DNA from: JANNYA01 sp031422315
GTDB taxonomy: Bacteria > Pseudomonadota > Gammaproteobacteria > Xanthomonadales > SZUA-5
Assembly: GCA_031422315.1 (NCBI GenBank)
Contig: JANOQN010000032.1
Coordinates: 12,346 to 76,345, forward strand
Direction of reading: 5' to 3'
DNA length: 64,000 nt
Under the pieces are notes generated by a model. The model searched no databases. It was given only the letters and a program-made list of their open reading frames with translations, and was not told the origin of the DNA. A program made the position numbers and the translations under genes. Shown in pieces: positions 10,035 through 19,000 of the stretch; position 1 is the first letter of the stretch; each line of letters begins with the position of its first letter.

Positions 10035-12470
10035 CTATTCCCCGCGTAGCGCCTCTTGTGGTGAAACCTGCAGTGCGCGCAGCGCAGGTTTAATTGCGCT
10101 AATAAGCGTCGTGACCGCGAATAGTGCGAGCACTACGAGAAACGTGCTCCATCGTGCTTGCTCATCGAATACAAAGGTTGCCAGCGTTTTTGCAGGGAAA
10201 ATTGCGATCAAACTGCCGCAAACAACTCCGAACAACACTATTAGGAAACTTCTGGCAAATAACGCGCTCAGCACTTGCATGGTGTTCGCACCGAGCGCCA
10301 TACGTAAACCTACCTCAGTGCGGCGCTGCTCGGCCTGAAAGCTTAGCAGTCCATAAAGCCCCGCTGCCGAAAGCGCAAGCGCAATCAGCGATAGTCCGCT
10401 AAACAACATTGATAACACGCGATTGCCCGCAGAGGTAGATTTAAGCACTTCGTCAAAGGTGCGTACCCAATACACCGGTTGATCTGGATTTACCTCGCTC
10501 ACTGATTTGACTAGTATTGGCTTGAACGCTTGCGGGTTCGCTTTGAGTTTGATGGCTAGCGTTAAAAATCGCCCATCCTGATGGCTTAGCGGCAGCAGCA
10601 TGCCCGGGCGCTGATCGCCATCTAACTCATCAAGCACGACATGATTCATCACACCAATCACTGTGCAGCGCGTGGCATCAGGCGTTTCTGGGTCAACGGT
10701 TAGCAGCTGCCCGAGTGCGGCACTATTGCCGCCCAAAGATGCGGCGAGTTGGGTGTCAATAACGGTGCTACAAGGCATTTTTGCTGTGCTATCGGCATCA
10801 GCACGCAAAAGCTCTGATAGCTGAAAATTTCGACCCGCGAGCAGTTTGATGCTGTAAGTAGATAGAAAATTTTCGTCAACAAAGGCGGTATAAATCTCTG
10901 GCGCGTCCGTCGCATTTTGGGTGCTCGATTGCACCGGTGCGCTATCGCTCATATCCGCAGGCAAAGCCGTAGAAAAACTGATCGACTCAACCCCAGATTG
11001 CGCTGCCAGCTGGGTGCTCAACTGCGCGCGGAAACGATCAATGTCCATCGCATTGGGATAGTTTTGCGCAAAAAGCGCCAAGCGCGCTGTCAACACTTGG
11101 CTGCCATCAACGCCGGAAGGCCGACTGTATACCGCTTGCACTTGCGCTACCACCACGCCCGCGCAGGCGACCACCACGCATGATAAGCACACCTGGACAA
11201 ACACAAGCGCGCTTGCGGTTTTTTGAGTGTTGGTCACTGAGCGCCCGGACTCCCGCAGTGCACCGCTGAGTGAAAGTTTGCGCAGCTGCCAAATCGGCAG
11301 GGCAGCCGTCAATAGACCGCCCAACAGCGCAAAGCCGAATACATGCCAGCGCGACACGGTAGTTGAAAAATCAATCCAAAGCGCAAAGCCTTCGGCGCTA
11401 TCATTAAACAGCGCCATGATGTATTTGCCAGCAGATATAGAAAGCGCATCCGCCAACACTGCGCTGCAAGCGGCTAGCAGCAGCGATTGCGCAAGCGCGC
11501 TCATGGCCAGTGGCAGCCAGCCCGAACCGAGCGCCAAGCGCAGCGCATTTTGCGACTGCTCGGCAAACAGCCGCGCCAGTAACACGCTAGCGGCATTCAT
11601 GCATACAGCAAACAACAGTAGACAAACCGCGGCAAACATGACGCCAGCAAGAACTCGAAATTCGGGGCCAACGAGCCAATTGTTCAATGATATGTGGCCC
11701 ACTTCAAGATACTCAGCGCCATCGAGCGCCGATTTTTGCCACGTCAGAAACTCATTTTGCATAATCGCTAGGTGCCTTGTGCGCGCGGCTGCGGTTTCAG
11801 CACGCAAAAACACGTTAAATCCGTATTCGGCCTGCGCACCAGCCAACTGCGCCTGAGTCCAGAGTGTTTCGCGCTTCGGAAAGCTCATATTTTCTGGCAT
11901 TACTGCAATCACGGTCGCTATTTGCCCGTTAATGCGGATCGCCTCGCCAATAATGTTCGGATTGGCTTGATAGCGGCTATGCCAGAGCGAATCGCCGAGA
12001 ATGGCGACTTGCGGCATGCCGGGCTGGAAATCCGCAGCGGAAAAATCCCGGCCTAATTTGGGCTGCACGCCCAACAGCGCCCAAGGTGAGCCGACCACAA
12101 ACGCGCCATCGACGCGCTCTGGCGCGCGGCCTGCCTGTGCATCTGCACCTACATTGATGGTGCCCATGGCAATCGCAAACCACGGCAGCGGTTCCGGGTT
12201 TGCCTTGCTTTCAAATGCGCGTTGCCATTGCGCAACTAGCTTGCCAGTTGGCGATTCCAAATCTTCAGAGCTTTCTTTACTGATCAAGCCAACCATTTCA
12301 ATTTGAGCGACATTCGGGAACGGTGCCGGATCTAAAACGAGCGCTTTTAGGAAGCCAAAAATGACGATCGTGGCCGCCAAGCCGACGCCCAATAGCGCAA
12401 CAATCAGCAGATTACTGCCCAGGTATTTGCGGAAATTGCGCAGCTCAACACGCCATTGTAGGGCTAGCAT
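10035..12470 (-). CDS. ADOP-type (MacB/FtsX-like) duplicated permease
   Basis: An 811-residue inner-membrane protein with two FtsX-type halves. It has an N-terminal membrane anchor, a large periplasmic MacB-core-like domain (about residues 50-260), three membrane segments around ALRLALGSGW, a second periplasmic domain, and three more segments around EVGLRMALGAN. The repeated (L/R)LALG(S/A) motif marks the start of each FtsX unit. This is the 'acidobacterial duplicated orphan permease' pattern. Such proteins usually lack an adjacent ATPase, as here, so the ATPase must be encoded elsewhere. Start ATG 12470. The role is probably export or lipoprotein/peptide handling, but it is unproven. Confidence 0.8.
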   Translation of the reverse strand: MLALQWRVELRNFRKYLGSNLLIVALLGVGLAATIVIFGFLKALVLDPAPFPNVAQIEMVGLISKESSEDLESPTGKLVAQWQRAFESKANPEPLPWFAIAMGTINVGADAQAGRAPERVDGAFVVGSPWALLGVQPKLGRDFSAADFQPGMPQVAILGDSLWHSRYQANPNIIGEAIRINGQIATVIAVMPENMSFPKRETLWTQAQLAGAQAEYGFNVFLRAETAAARTRHLAIMQNEFLTWQKSALDGAEYLEVGHISLNNWLVGPEFRVLAGVMFAAVCLLLFAVCMNAASVLLARLFAEQSQNALRLALGSGWLPLAMSALAQSLLLAACSAVLADALSISAGKYIMALFNDSAEGFALWIDFSTTVSRWHVFGFALLGGLLTAALPIWQLRKLSLSGALRESGRSVTNTQKTASALVFVQVCLSCVVVACAGVVVAQVQAVYSRPSGVDGSQVLTARLALFAQNYPNAMDIDRFRAQLSTQLAAQSGVESISFSTALPADMSDSAPVQSSTQNATDAPEIYTAFVDENFLSTYSIKLLAGRNFQLSELLRADADSTAKMPCSTVIDTQLAASLGGNSAALGQLLTVDPETPDATRCTVIGVMNHVVLDELDGDQRPGMLLPLSHQDGRFLTLAIKLKANPQAFKPILVKSVSEVNPDQPVYWVRTFDEVLKSTSAGNRVLSMLFSGLSLIALALSAAGLYGLLSFQAEQRRTEVGLRMALGANTMQVLSALFARSFLIVLFGVVCGSLIAIFPAKTLATFVFDEQARWSTFLVVLALFAVTTLISAIKPALRALQVSPQEALRGE

Positions 12471-12796
12471 ACGGTGCTCGATTTGAAATAGAGTTTGAAG
12501 AATGCAAAGCCTATGCCAGTCGAACGCTATCGATATGACTTTGATTTTTATAAATTAAATACGATTAACGTGGGGCAATTTCGCAAATGCCGCGCCGCCT
12601 TTTCACGATTGATTTACGGTTTTGAGACGATTCCAACGCCCGCAAAGTGATTTTCGGATCGAACTAAACAAAGGCGAGATTGACCGATTAGTCCGAAACC
12701 AAAGGTGTCAACCTCGCATTATTTTTGATCCGAAAGGGATAACAAAAGCTAACCGCTGTTTGCCAATGACCGGCTTAGGAAACCCTAAGCGAGAAA
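12471..12796. other. Intergenic region with nested inverted repeats
   Basis: 326 bases with no convincing gene. It separates the 5' end of the ADOP permease from the 3' end of the TMEM43-like gene. The first part (12480-12570) is AT-rich and may hold the permease promoter. At 12651-12736 there is a double palindrome: TTTCGGATC at 12652-12660 pairs with GATCCGAAA at 12727-12735, and inside it GCGAGATTGAC (12674-12684) pairs with GTCAACCTCGC (12707-12717) with one mismatch. It could be a structured RNA, a short mobile-element relic or an attenuator. A 63-codon plus-strand frame across it has no recognisable domain. Confidence 0.5.
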
Positions 12797-13978
12797 TTAT
12801 CCCGGAAAGTTAGGCGGTTGAGTCGGCCCAGTCCCTGGCGGCATCGGAGGCGGCGCGCTGGGCATACCTCCAAAAACCGGCGGTGGCGCGGCATACGCCG
12901 GTGGCGCTTGATTCAGCGCATTTTGCCGCTTGCGCTGCAGCGCAAAAAAACCAGCCGCGCCAGAAGCCGCAATTATCAACACCATCCAAACCGGATGCGC
13001 CCAAAGCCATGCGCCAACAAATAACAGCAGGGCCAAAATAGCGCCCAAGATCGAGCCGGTCCAAAACGCCAGCCGCTCAATCATCGGGCCGAGCAGTGGA
13101 ATCCAAGTCAGCCAAGCGACTAAGCCGCTAAACGCGATACCAAGCCCGAGCGCCATGCCGCCACCGCCGCCGATACGCAGCAGCGTCGAAAGCGAGTTAT
13201 TACTAGATCGAGCGCCCTCTACCATGGCGGCCGGTGCTACCGTGCCGTTTTCGACAAGCAGCAAGTCATAGCCGTTTTTCGCAATAAATGGCTGAAAGCC
13301 TTGCCCGGATTGTTGGCCCATCACGCTCAAATCGGTTTCCTGCACGACTTCAAAACGCACCCGATGGTCGCCAATTTGCGGATCTTGCGGGCTGCCACGG
13401 CCTTTATAAATTTGCCCGCCCATGGCAGACCAACCATCGTTTTGCGCCTGAGCTGCGATTTGCTCGGGGATATTGAAATCGGTGCGGCTCAGCTCAGATA
13501 GCACATTGCTTTCGAGCTGAAACTCACCCATATGCGCATCGCTTGCGGCAAAGTAATCGCTCTGCAGCTCAAATGATGGATTGTCGCCGCCTTCGGCATC
13601 GTCGCTCCATTCTTCTTCGTAGTAGGTTTTGTTATCGCGCTTCTTTTTGACTGACTGATACATTTCCACTTCCCGGCGAACGATCAAGGTATCGCTGCCG
13701 CCCAGTTCAAAGTATGGATCCATCGCGCCGGTTTCGGTTTGCGCGGCGCCGCTGACATATATCGGCTTGCCTTCATTCGCGGCGCTGACCGAGCCCGCTT
13801 CAACGCTAATGTGGGTTTTCTCAAGCTCGGCAATTGCATTTGCCTGCTTGACCGTGCGGGTTTCATTCCACGCCAGCGTACTTGCCGCCGCGCAAAACAT
13901 CGCCAAACCTACCAAACCGCCAATCGGGCCCAGTTTTTTCTTTTCTTGCGCTTTTCGACCAAATCCAAACATAGCCAA
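12797..13978 (-). CDS. TMEM43-family membrane protein
   Basis: A 393-residue membrane protein of the TMEM43/LUMA family. There is one N-terminal hydrophobic segment (about residues 20-36) followed by LAWNETRTVK, the typical WNE start of the domain. A long soluble region (about 40-255) follows, then a cluster of three to four membrane segments near the C-terminus starting at GLGIAFSGLVAWL. The tail is Pro/Gly-rich. Bacterial members have no established function. A start two codons later (MFGFG) is equally possible. It appears to be a single-gene unit. Confidence 0.78.
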   Translation of the reverse strand: MAMFGFGRKAQEKKKLGPIGGLVGLAMFCAAASTLAWNETRTVKQANAIAELEKTHISVEAGSVSAANEGKPIYVSGAAQTETGAMDPYFELGGSDTLIVRREVEMYQSVKKKRDNKTYYEEEWSDDAEGGDNPSFELQSDYFAASDAHMGEFQLESNVLSELSRTDFNIPEQIAAQAQNDGWSAMGGQIYKGRGSPQDPQIGDHRVRFEVVQETDLSVMGQQSGQGFQPFIAKNGYDLLLVENGTVAPAAMVEGARSSNNSLSTLLRIGGGGGMALGLGIAFSGLVAWLTWIPLLGPMIERLAFWTGSILGAILALLLFVGAWLWAHPVWMVLIIAASGAAGFFALQRKRQNALNQAPPAYAAPPPVFGGMPSAPPPMPPGTGPTQPPNFPG

Positions 13979-14083
13979 CCTCCAGAGTTAAAACTTCACG
14001 AAGTTTGCACTGAATTGAGATCGGCGGGTAGCGTTTCGCGTAAATTTGGGGTGGTTTTGAATTTTTCGAAATACGGTATTTTG

Positions 14084-14293
14084 CTAGCCACCCGGAAGAG
14101 GCGGCGATTTCACGTTCGCCAGGCTAATGCCAGATTGCGGCGTTGGGGTCACCATTTCCCGGGCGCGAATTCTCGCGACTTCTGCCTGGATTAGCTCGCA
14201 TGTGTTGATGCAAAACACATATGGCACGCGCAGCACGCCACCCACCGGTTTGCTATTGACTTTTTCAGTGAGTTCAAATTTCGTAGTCAGCAA
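14084..14293 (-). CDS. Small unknown ORF downstream of holA, start unclear (possibly frameshifted)
   Basis: The frame ending at 14084 is open back past 14480 into the 3' end of holA, but the first usual start codon is the TTG at 14293 (69 residues). The upstream open part reads like real protein (FDEIARHAKLSRLDV, then SDAQRIRAFFREAKRAL). This suggests the gene is longer. An ATG at 14457, one frame off, would give a normal start if one base were inserted or lost. The protein contains VPYVFCINTCEL and ends in a Pro-rich tail. No family was recognised. Confidence 0.35.
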   Translation of the reverse strand: MLTTKFELTEKVNSKPVGGVLRVPYVFCINTCELIQAEVARIRAREMVTPTPQSGISLANVKSPPLPGG

Positions 14294-14472
14294 TGCGCGT
14301 TTGGCTTCTCGAAAAAACGCGCGAATACGTTGCGCATCGCTCAGGCTGGGCGAATCAACCAGCGTTATGGAATCCGCTATCAGCTTACCAGCACGTAGGC
14401 GCAGATCGCTCGACGCAACATCGAGTCTGGATAATTTGGCGTGCCGTGCGATTTCATCGAAGCAAACGTTTT

Positions 14473-15501
14473 TTAAGCAAACATCAGCGCATCTTTCGCT
14501 GGCAAAGCGATTCGCAGTAGCCAGCGCTCAAACATCAGCCACGCATCACCGGCTCTGCGGCCTTTGACGGTTTGGTCAATTGCGGCAGCCTCAAGCACGC
14601 GCTTGCGCCATTCTGCGGTCGGCGCACGCTTCAAGGCGCGGCGAAATTGCGCGGCGCGGGCAGGCCAAATGCGGTTTTCGGCAAGTTCACGCTCTAACTG
14701 GCCATTCGCATCCGCAGCCGATAGTTTGGCGATGATTTCAACTTGCCGAACCACCCACGACAGCAGCATGAATGCCTCTTCGCCTTCCGCCTCTAAGCTG
14801 CGCACAATTCGTACTGCGCGCACGGCATCACCCATGATCGCGGCATCGGTGAGCGCAAACACATCGTAGTGCGACTGATCCGCGACTTGGGTTTGTACGT
14901 CTTCTAAGCGGATACTGCCGCCGGCTTTCGCGTTGAGCGCAAGTTTGTCTAGTTCTTGCTTTGCGGCGAGCAAATTGCCTTCGACGCGTTCCGCCAGCAA
15001 CTCGGCAACTTCCGGCGCTAGCGTCAGTTTTAGGTTGCGTGCGCGCCTTGATAGCCAGCTCGGCAATTCATCACGCCCGGGCGGCCAAATCGTCATCAAT
15101 GCGCCAGCAGCATCGATGGCTTTGCACCAGCTGAGCTTTTCGAATTCTTTTTTCCACTCCGGGCAGCTCAGCATGAGCAGCACGCCGCTTGTCGGTGCCT
15201 CACAAAAACTCAGCACAAAATCGGTCAAATTTTTATCTAGCTTGCCCTCTTTCATGCGCAGCTCAATGATTTTCTGACTAGCAAAGAGCCCCATGGACTG
15301 CGCCGAGTAGCGCACGTCCATCGCATCGACGCCGGAGCTAATGTCAAACACTTCACGCTCCAAATAACCCTGTTGCTTGGCAAATGCGCGCAGTTGGTCT
15401 GCCGCTTCCATCAGCAACAGCGGCTCTGCACTGGCTATCAAATAGACCGGCAGCAGCCCGCGCGCCATGTGCTGCGCGAGCTGCTCTGGCTTAAGCTGCA
15501 T
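14473..15501 (-). CDS. holA: DNA polymerase III delta subunit
   Basis: Clamp-loader delta subunit, which opens the beta clamp during replication. It is 342 residues, the usual family length. It begins MQLKPEQL and has the family-typical LLPVYLIASAEPLL (about residues 16-29) and SQKIIELRM. The C-terminal collar domain contains DAWLMFERWLLRIAL. Its ATG overlaps the degQ stop as TAATG, so it is translated after degQ. The common lptE-holA-nadD arrangement is not present here. Confidence 0.92.
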   Translation of the reverse strand: MQLKPEQLAQHMARGLLPVYLIASAEPLLLMEAADQLRAFAKQQGYLEREVFDISSGVDAMDVRYSAQSMGLFASQKIIELRMKEGKLDKNLTDFVLSFCEAPTSGVLLMLSCPEWKKEFEKLSWCKAIDAAGALMTIWPPGRDELPSWLSRRARNLKLTLAPEVAELLAERVEGNLLAAKQELDKLALNAKAGGSIRLEDVQTQVADQSHYDVFALTDAAIMGDAVRAVRIVRSLEAEGEEAFMLLSWVVRQVEIIAKLSAADANGQLERELAENRIWPARAAQFRRALKRAPTAEWRKRVLEAAAIDQTVKGRRAGDAWLMFERWLLRIALPAKDALMFA

Positions 15502-17027
15502 TAGCTGGCGTTTTCTACAACCACGAACAGCGAGCTGCCTTGGCGTTTCAGTAACAACAGGGTGGAATCGCGTTTGCCTTGAGTTTTAACGATTTCGCTG
15601 AACTTATCAGCGCTCGGAATTTTTTGCCGATTCACTTCTAAAATCACATCGCCTCGTTGCACGCCCGCTCTGGATGCCGGGCCAGGACGAATATCGGTAA
15701 TCACTACGCCGCCTTGGCTGATACCCATTTGATCGCGCTGATCCGGCGTTAAATCTGACACCGTTAAATCTAACGCGGAGCTTTGCTCAACTTCCGCTGG
15801 GCCAGCTGCAACTGCGCGATCTTCTTTTAATCGGCCGACTTTGACGGTTATGCTTTGGCGTTTGCCATCGCGCAACACATCCAGCACGGCTTTTTCATCG
15901 ACTGGTGTCGCGGCTACCATGGGCGGCAAGTCAGCGGAATTTTTCACCTTTTCGCCGTTGAAGGCCATGATCACATCGCCTGAGCGCAAGCCCGCCGCTT
16001 GCGCCGGGCTATTTGGGGATACATCACCAACCAGCGCGCCGGTCGGGCGATCCAGGCCAAAATTGCGCGCCATCGCCGGATTCATGGTTTGAATCGCCAC
16101 GCCGAGCCAACCGCGCTCAACAAAGCCTTTTTTCTCAAGCTGCTGCGCCACGCCGATCACCGTTTTGATCGGAATTGCAAAGCTCAAACCCATATAGCCG
16201 CCGCTGCGGCTGAAAATTTGCGAATTGATGCCAATCACTTCGCCGCGCACGTTAAATAACGGCCCGCCCGAGTTGCCCGGATTGACGGCCGCGTCAGTCT
16301 GAATAAACGGCACAAAGTTATCGTTCGGGAGTTCGCGACCGGTGGCGCTCACGATGCCTTGGGTTGCGCTGTAATCGAGCCCAAACGGCGCGCCAATCGC
16401 TAAAACCCATTCGCCAACTTCGATTTTGTCGGACTGACCTAGTTTGACAGTCGGCAAGCCAGTCGCTTCAATCTTCAGCACCGCAACGTCGGTGCGCTCG
16501 TCCAAGCCCAAAACCTTTGCCTTGAATTCACGCTGATCGTTTAGCCGCACAATGACCTCGTCTGCGCCTTTAACGACGTGCGCGTTGGTCAAAATTCGGC
16601 CGTTCTCGCCAACAATAAAGCCTGAGCCCATACCTTGGCGTGGTGCCTGCTGCCCACGCGGGCCGCCGCCAAAGCGCTCAAAAAAATCCTGCATTGGATC
16701 GCGCTCGGCTTCGGATTCCGATCCACCCTGACCAATAGACTTGCCATTTTCCGACACTTCAATCTTAACGACGGAATCTGAGTTTTCCCGAACAATCGTA
16801 CGGAAATCCGGTAGTGCCATGCCTGAGCTGCCAATGGCTGCCGGGGCAGGCAGCGCCTCGGCTTCGACACGATACAGCGCGTCAACCTGTTGGACTTGTT
16901 CGACCGGTGCTGGCGTGATCGCCGAAGCAATTTCGTCGGCGTGAACGCCGCTAATTTGCGCAAATAATGCTGTGCCGATCGCAGCTGCAAGTACCGTCAA
17001 CGCTGCGCCAGTGGTTGAAAACTTCAT
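15501..17027 (-). CDS. degQ: Periplasmic serine protease, DegP/DegQ (Do) family
   Basis: Envelope quality-control protease and chaperone of 508 residues. A signal peptide (residues 1-31) is followed by a Gln/Gly-rich loop and a trypsin-like domain. The catalytic triad is visible as His in TNAHVV, Asp in RTDVAVLK and Ser in NPGNSGGPL. Two PDZ domains follow; the first includes GLRSGDVIMAFNG and the second AGVQRGDVILEVN. The ATG at 17027 follows a good AGGAG site. The gene leads a degQ-holA unit. DegP, DegQ and MucD cannot be told apart by sequence alone. Confidence 0.93.
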   Translation of the reverse strand: MKFSTTGAALTVLAAAIGTALFAQISGVHADEIASAITPAPVEQVQQVDALYRVEAEALPAPAAIGSSGMALPDFRTIVRENSDSVVKIEVSENGKSIGQGGSESEAERDPMQDFFERFGGGPRGQQAPRQGMGSGFIVGENGRILTNAHVVKGADEVIVRLNDQREFKAKVLGLDERTDVAVLKIEATGLPTVKLGQSDKIEVGEWVLAIGAPFGLDYSATQGIVSATGRELPNDNFVPFIQTDAAVNPGNSGGPLFNVRGEVIGINSQIFSRSGGYMGLSFAIPIKTVIGVAQQLEKKGFVERGWLGVAIQTMNPAMARNFGLDRPTGALVGDVSPNSPAQAAGLRSGDVIMAFNGEKVKNSADLPPMVAATPVDEKAVLDVLRDGKRQSITVKVGRLKEDRAVAAGPAEVEQSSALDLTVSDLTPDQRDQMGISQGGVVITDIRPGPASRAGVQRGDVILEVNRQKIPSADKFSEIVKTQGKRDSTLLLLKRQGSSLFVVVENAS

Positions 17028-17252
17028 ATCCGTAATCTCCTGAAAACGTGGAATAGCATAGCCTGAAATAGGTTAGATCTAAAAAGTTTCAAGACGTGTG
17101 AATCGCTTTGCCTTCTCCGTACACTCTAGCTAAACAAATGCAATTTGGACGAGTTGGCGGTGGGTGTTGCAAACCGCCCGGCGCACGTTCGTAATCCTGC
17201 GATTTTTCTTCAAGCGTGTGCGGCGCATGATGCGGAATCGGCAAGTGCCGCC

Positions 17253-17825
17253 TTAATTAACCCTACAGCGGCTATTAGCGACGGTTCGAATCCTAAGCGA
17301 ATCTCGAATCAGCGCTTTCTTAGCTGCCGCATCGGCGGTTTGCTGCTTCTTGTCATTCGCTAGAATTTGCTGGGCGTAGTGTGCGCAGGCATCGCTAATC
17401 GGTGCAGATTTGCATTCGTCGGTCACCCACAAACTGCTGCCGGGTTTCGCGTTTGCGCGTGGCGTTTTCAGCGCGTTTGCTTCAACGTAATAGCGCTTTG
17501 GCATATTGCTAGCGGTAAAATAGGTGCTGCCATCGTAGCGTTCGCACAAGTAGTTTTGCGCTGCGGGCAGTGGTTCCGGTGCAGGGCTTGCGGGCGGCGT
17601 GGGCGCTACCGGATCGGGTGGTCGAATTGAGCTGGGCGCAGTTTTACCCGGTGCAGGCGGCGCTTCTAGTGTGATTTTGCCAAGGTGCGTGCCCGATGGG
17701 CAGGGTTTATCTTGATAGGCAATCACGCCGCCGCGCTTGCACTTGTAAACCTGCGCGCTCGACTCAGCGGCACACGCAAGTAAAGCCACAGCAAGTGCGG
17801 CGCATCTATGGAAATGACTAGCCAA
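17253..17825 (-). CDS. DUF4124-domain exported protein
   Basis: Exported protein with an N-terminal DUF4124 domain: after the signal peptide (ALAVALLACAAESSAQ) comes VYKCKRGGVIAYQDKPCPSG, the Cys-flanked DUF4124 pattern. A Pro-rich linker and a second Cys-containing region (NYLCERYDGSTYF, then DECKSAPISDACAHY) follow. Function is unknown for the family. The frame is open up to 17894, but the signal peptide fits a TTG start at 17825, which overlaps the stop of the upstream gene; the exact start is uncertain. Confidence 0.7.
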   Translation of the reverse strand: MASHFHRCAALAVALLACAAESSAQVYKCKRGGVIAYQDKPCPSGTHLGKITLEAPPAPGKTAPSSIRPPDPVAPTPPASPAPEPLPAAQNYLCERYDGSTYFTASNMPKRYYVEANALKTPRANAKPGSSLWVTDECKSAPISDACAHYAQQILANDKKQQTADAAAKKALIRDSLRIRTVANSRCRVN

Positions 17826-18066
17826 TGCCGTGGCGCGCTTTGATGGTGGCCACCAGCGCGGCGGCTTCTTCATCCAAGCCAGCCTGCTTGGCATGCACCA
17901 GCACTTTGCTTAACACGCGGCGCTCTTCGGCGTCGATTTGGCCGTCGGCTAACGCGGTATCCAGCATTTTTTGCAGCTCGTTCGCATTGATTTTACCGTC
18001 ATCGACAAATGCAGTGATGGATTGCAGCGCAATAGCGATATGGCTTTTGGTAATAGCTTGGGTCAT
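17818..18066 (-). CDS. Small helical protein with an EF-hand-like/TerB-like stretch
   Basis: An 82-residue soluble protein starting at ATG 18066. Two helix-loop-helix stretches, FVDDGKINANELQKML and LADGQIDAEERRVL, resemble an EF-hand-like or TerB-like acidic repeat (D-G-x-I-x-x-E-E/L). No signal peptide is visible. It overlaps the DUF4124 gene start by a few bases and is probably co-transcribed with it. The role is unknown; a Ca-binding or TerB-like assignment is only a pattern match. Confidence 0.6.
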   Translation of the reverse strand: MTQAITKSHIAIALQSITAFVDDGKINANELQKMLDTALADGQIDAEERRVLSKVLVHAKQAGLDEEAAALVATIKARHGIG

Positions 18067-18238
18067 TTTGTCTGTTCCTGGTTGGCGTTTCTTTAGCGCA
18101 GTAAGTTAGCACTTTACTGGGTCGATGTTTACGCGGTGCGCGGCTAAAAAGCTGAGTTTATTTGCGTACCTAACTTCAGAATGCCGACAAAATCGCGTAC
18201 TCTGAAGTTCCGTAATTCTACGTCAAGGAGCAACACCG

Positions 18239-18937
18239 ATGAGCACGCACGCACTTGAAGCTGGTCGTTCGGTTGATTTGTTTAAATCTACCATTGATTT
18301 AATTAAAGCCGATTGGCTCAAACTGGCGCTTGCCACGGTTGTGCTGGGTTTGATTTTTGGCGGCGCCCAAAAGCTGCTCGGCCCAACACTTGGCCCCGTA
18401 GTACTGCCGTTTGCATCCGTGCCACTTTTTGCTGGCCTGATGCTGTTAGTTCGTGGGGCGATGGCGCGCCAAAGCTTTGATTTTGCCAAGCTATTTGCTG
18501 GCTTTAGTAACACACCCATGTTGGTGAATTTGCTCATCATCGCGGTGCCGAGCGCTGTTCTAGGTGTGCTACAGGTGCTTTTCGTGAAGTCCGGCATGCT
18601 CATTTTGATGCTGCCTTTGCTGTTGGTTCTGATTGCTTACACCTTAGTCATGATGCTAGCCGTGCAGCGCGTGGTGTTTGCCGGCCGTGACGGCGTATCC
18701 GCGCTGAAAGAGGCGCTACCTGCGACTATCCAAAATGCGATTCCACTGATTGTCTACATTATCATTTCGTTTGTCGTGCTGTTTCTAGGCGTTTTAGCGC
18801 TGATTATCGGCGTCTTTTTCGCCGCACCGCTGGTTTATGGCGTGGTGATTCGGATGCATGACGAAATTTTCGGGAACGCGCAAGGGCTTTCCGTGCCACC
18901 GCCGGCACCGCCGCCGCCGCCGCCGTTCTCAGGCTAG
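18239..18937 (+). CDS. BPSS1780-like integral membrane protein
   Basis: A 232-residue inner-membrane protein starting at ATG 18239 after an AAGGAG site. An N-terminal amphipathic part (VDLFKSTIDLIKADWLKL) is followed by five to six hydrophobic segments. The last is followed by VYGVVIRMHDEIFG, matching the Y...RD(I/E)F ending of BPSS1780-type proteins. The C-terminus is a run of prolines. These proteins have no known function. Confidence 0.65.
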   Translation: MSTHALEAGRSVDLFKSTIDLIKADWLKLALATVVLGLIFGGAQKLLGPTLGPVVLPFASVPLFAGLMLLVRGAMARQSFDFAKLFAGFSNTPMLVNLLIIAVPSAVLGVLQVLFVKSGMLILMLPLLLVLIAYTLVMMLAVQRVVFAGRDGVSALKEALPATIQNAIPLIVYIIISFVVLFLGVLALIIGVFFAAPLVYGVVIRMHDEIFGNAQGLSVPPPAPPPPPPFSG

Positions 18938-19000
18938 GTACTCGCTTTAACTTTCTGCCAAACCAATGTTTTTCCTTAATATTAATTGTATGGAGACCCT

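Noticed and set aside
11227..11856. 209-codon plus-strand frame
   Set aside because: Antisense to the ADOP permease; Ser/Ala-rich composition with no domain, a typical shadow of a GC-rich gene.
12622..12813. 63-codon plus-strand frame
   Set aside because: Runs through the nested inverted repeats and into the TMEM43-like gene; no homologous pattern recognised.
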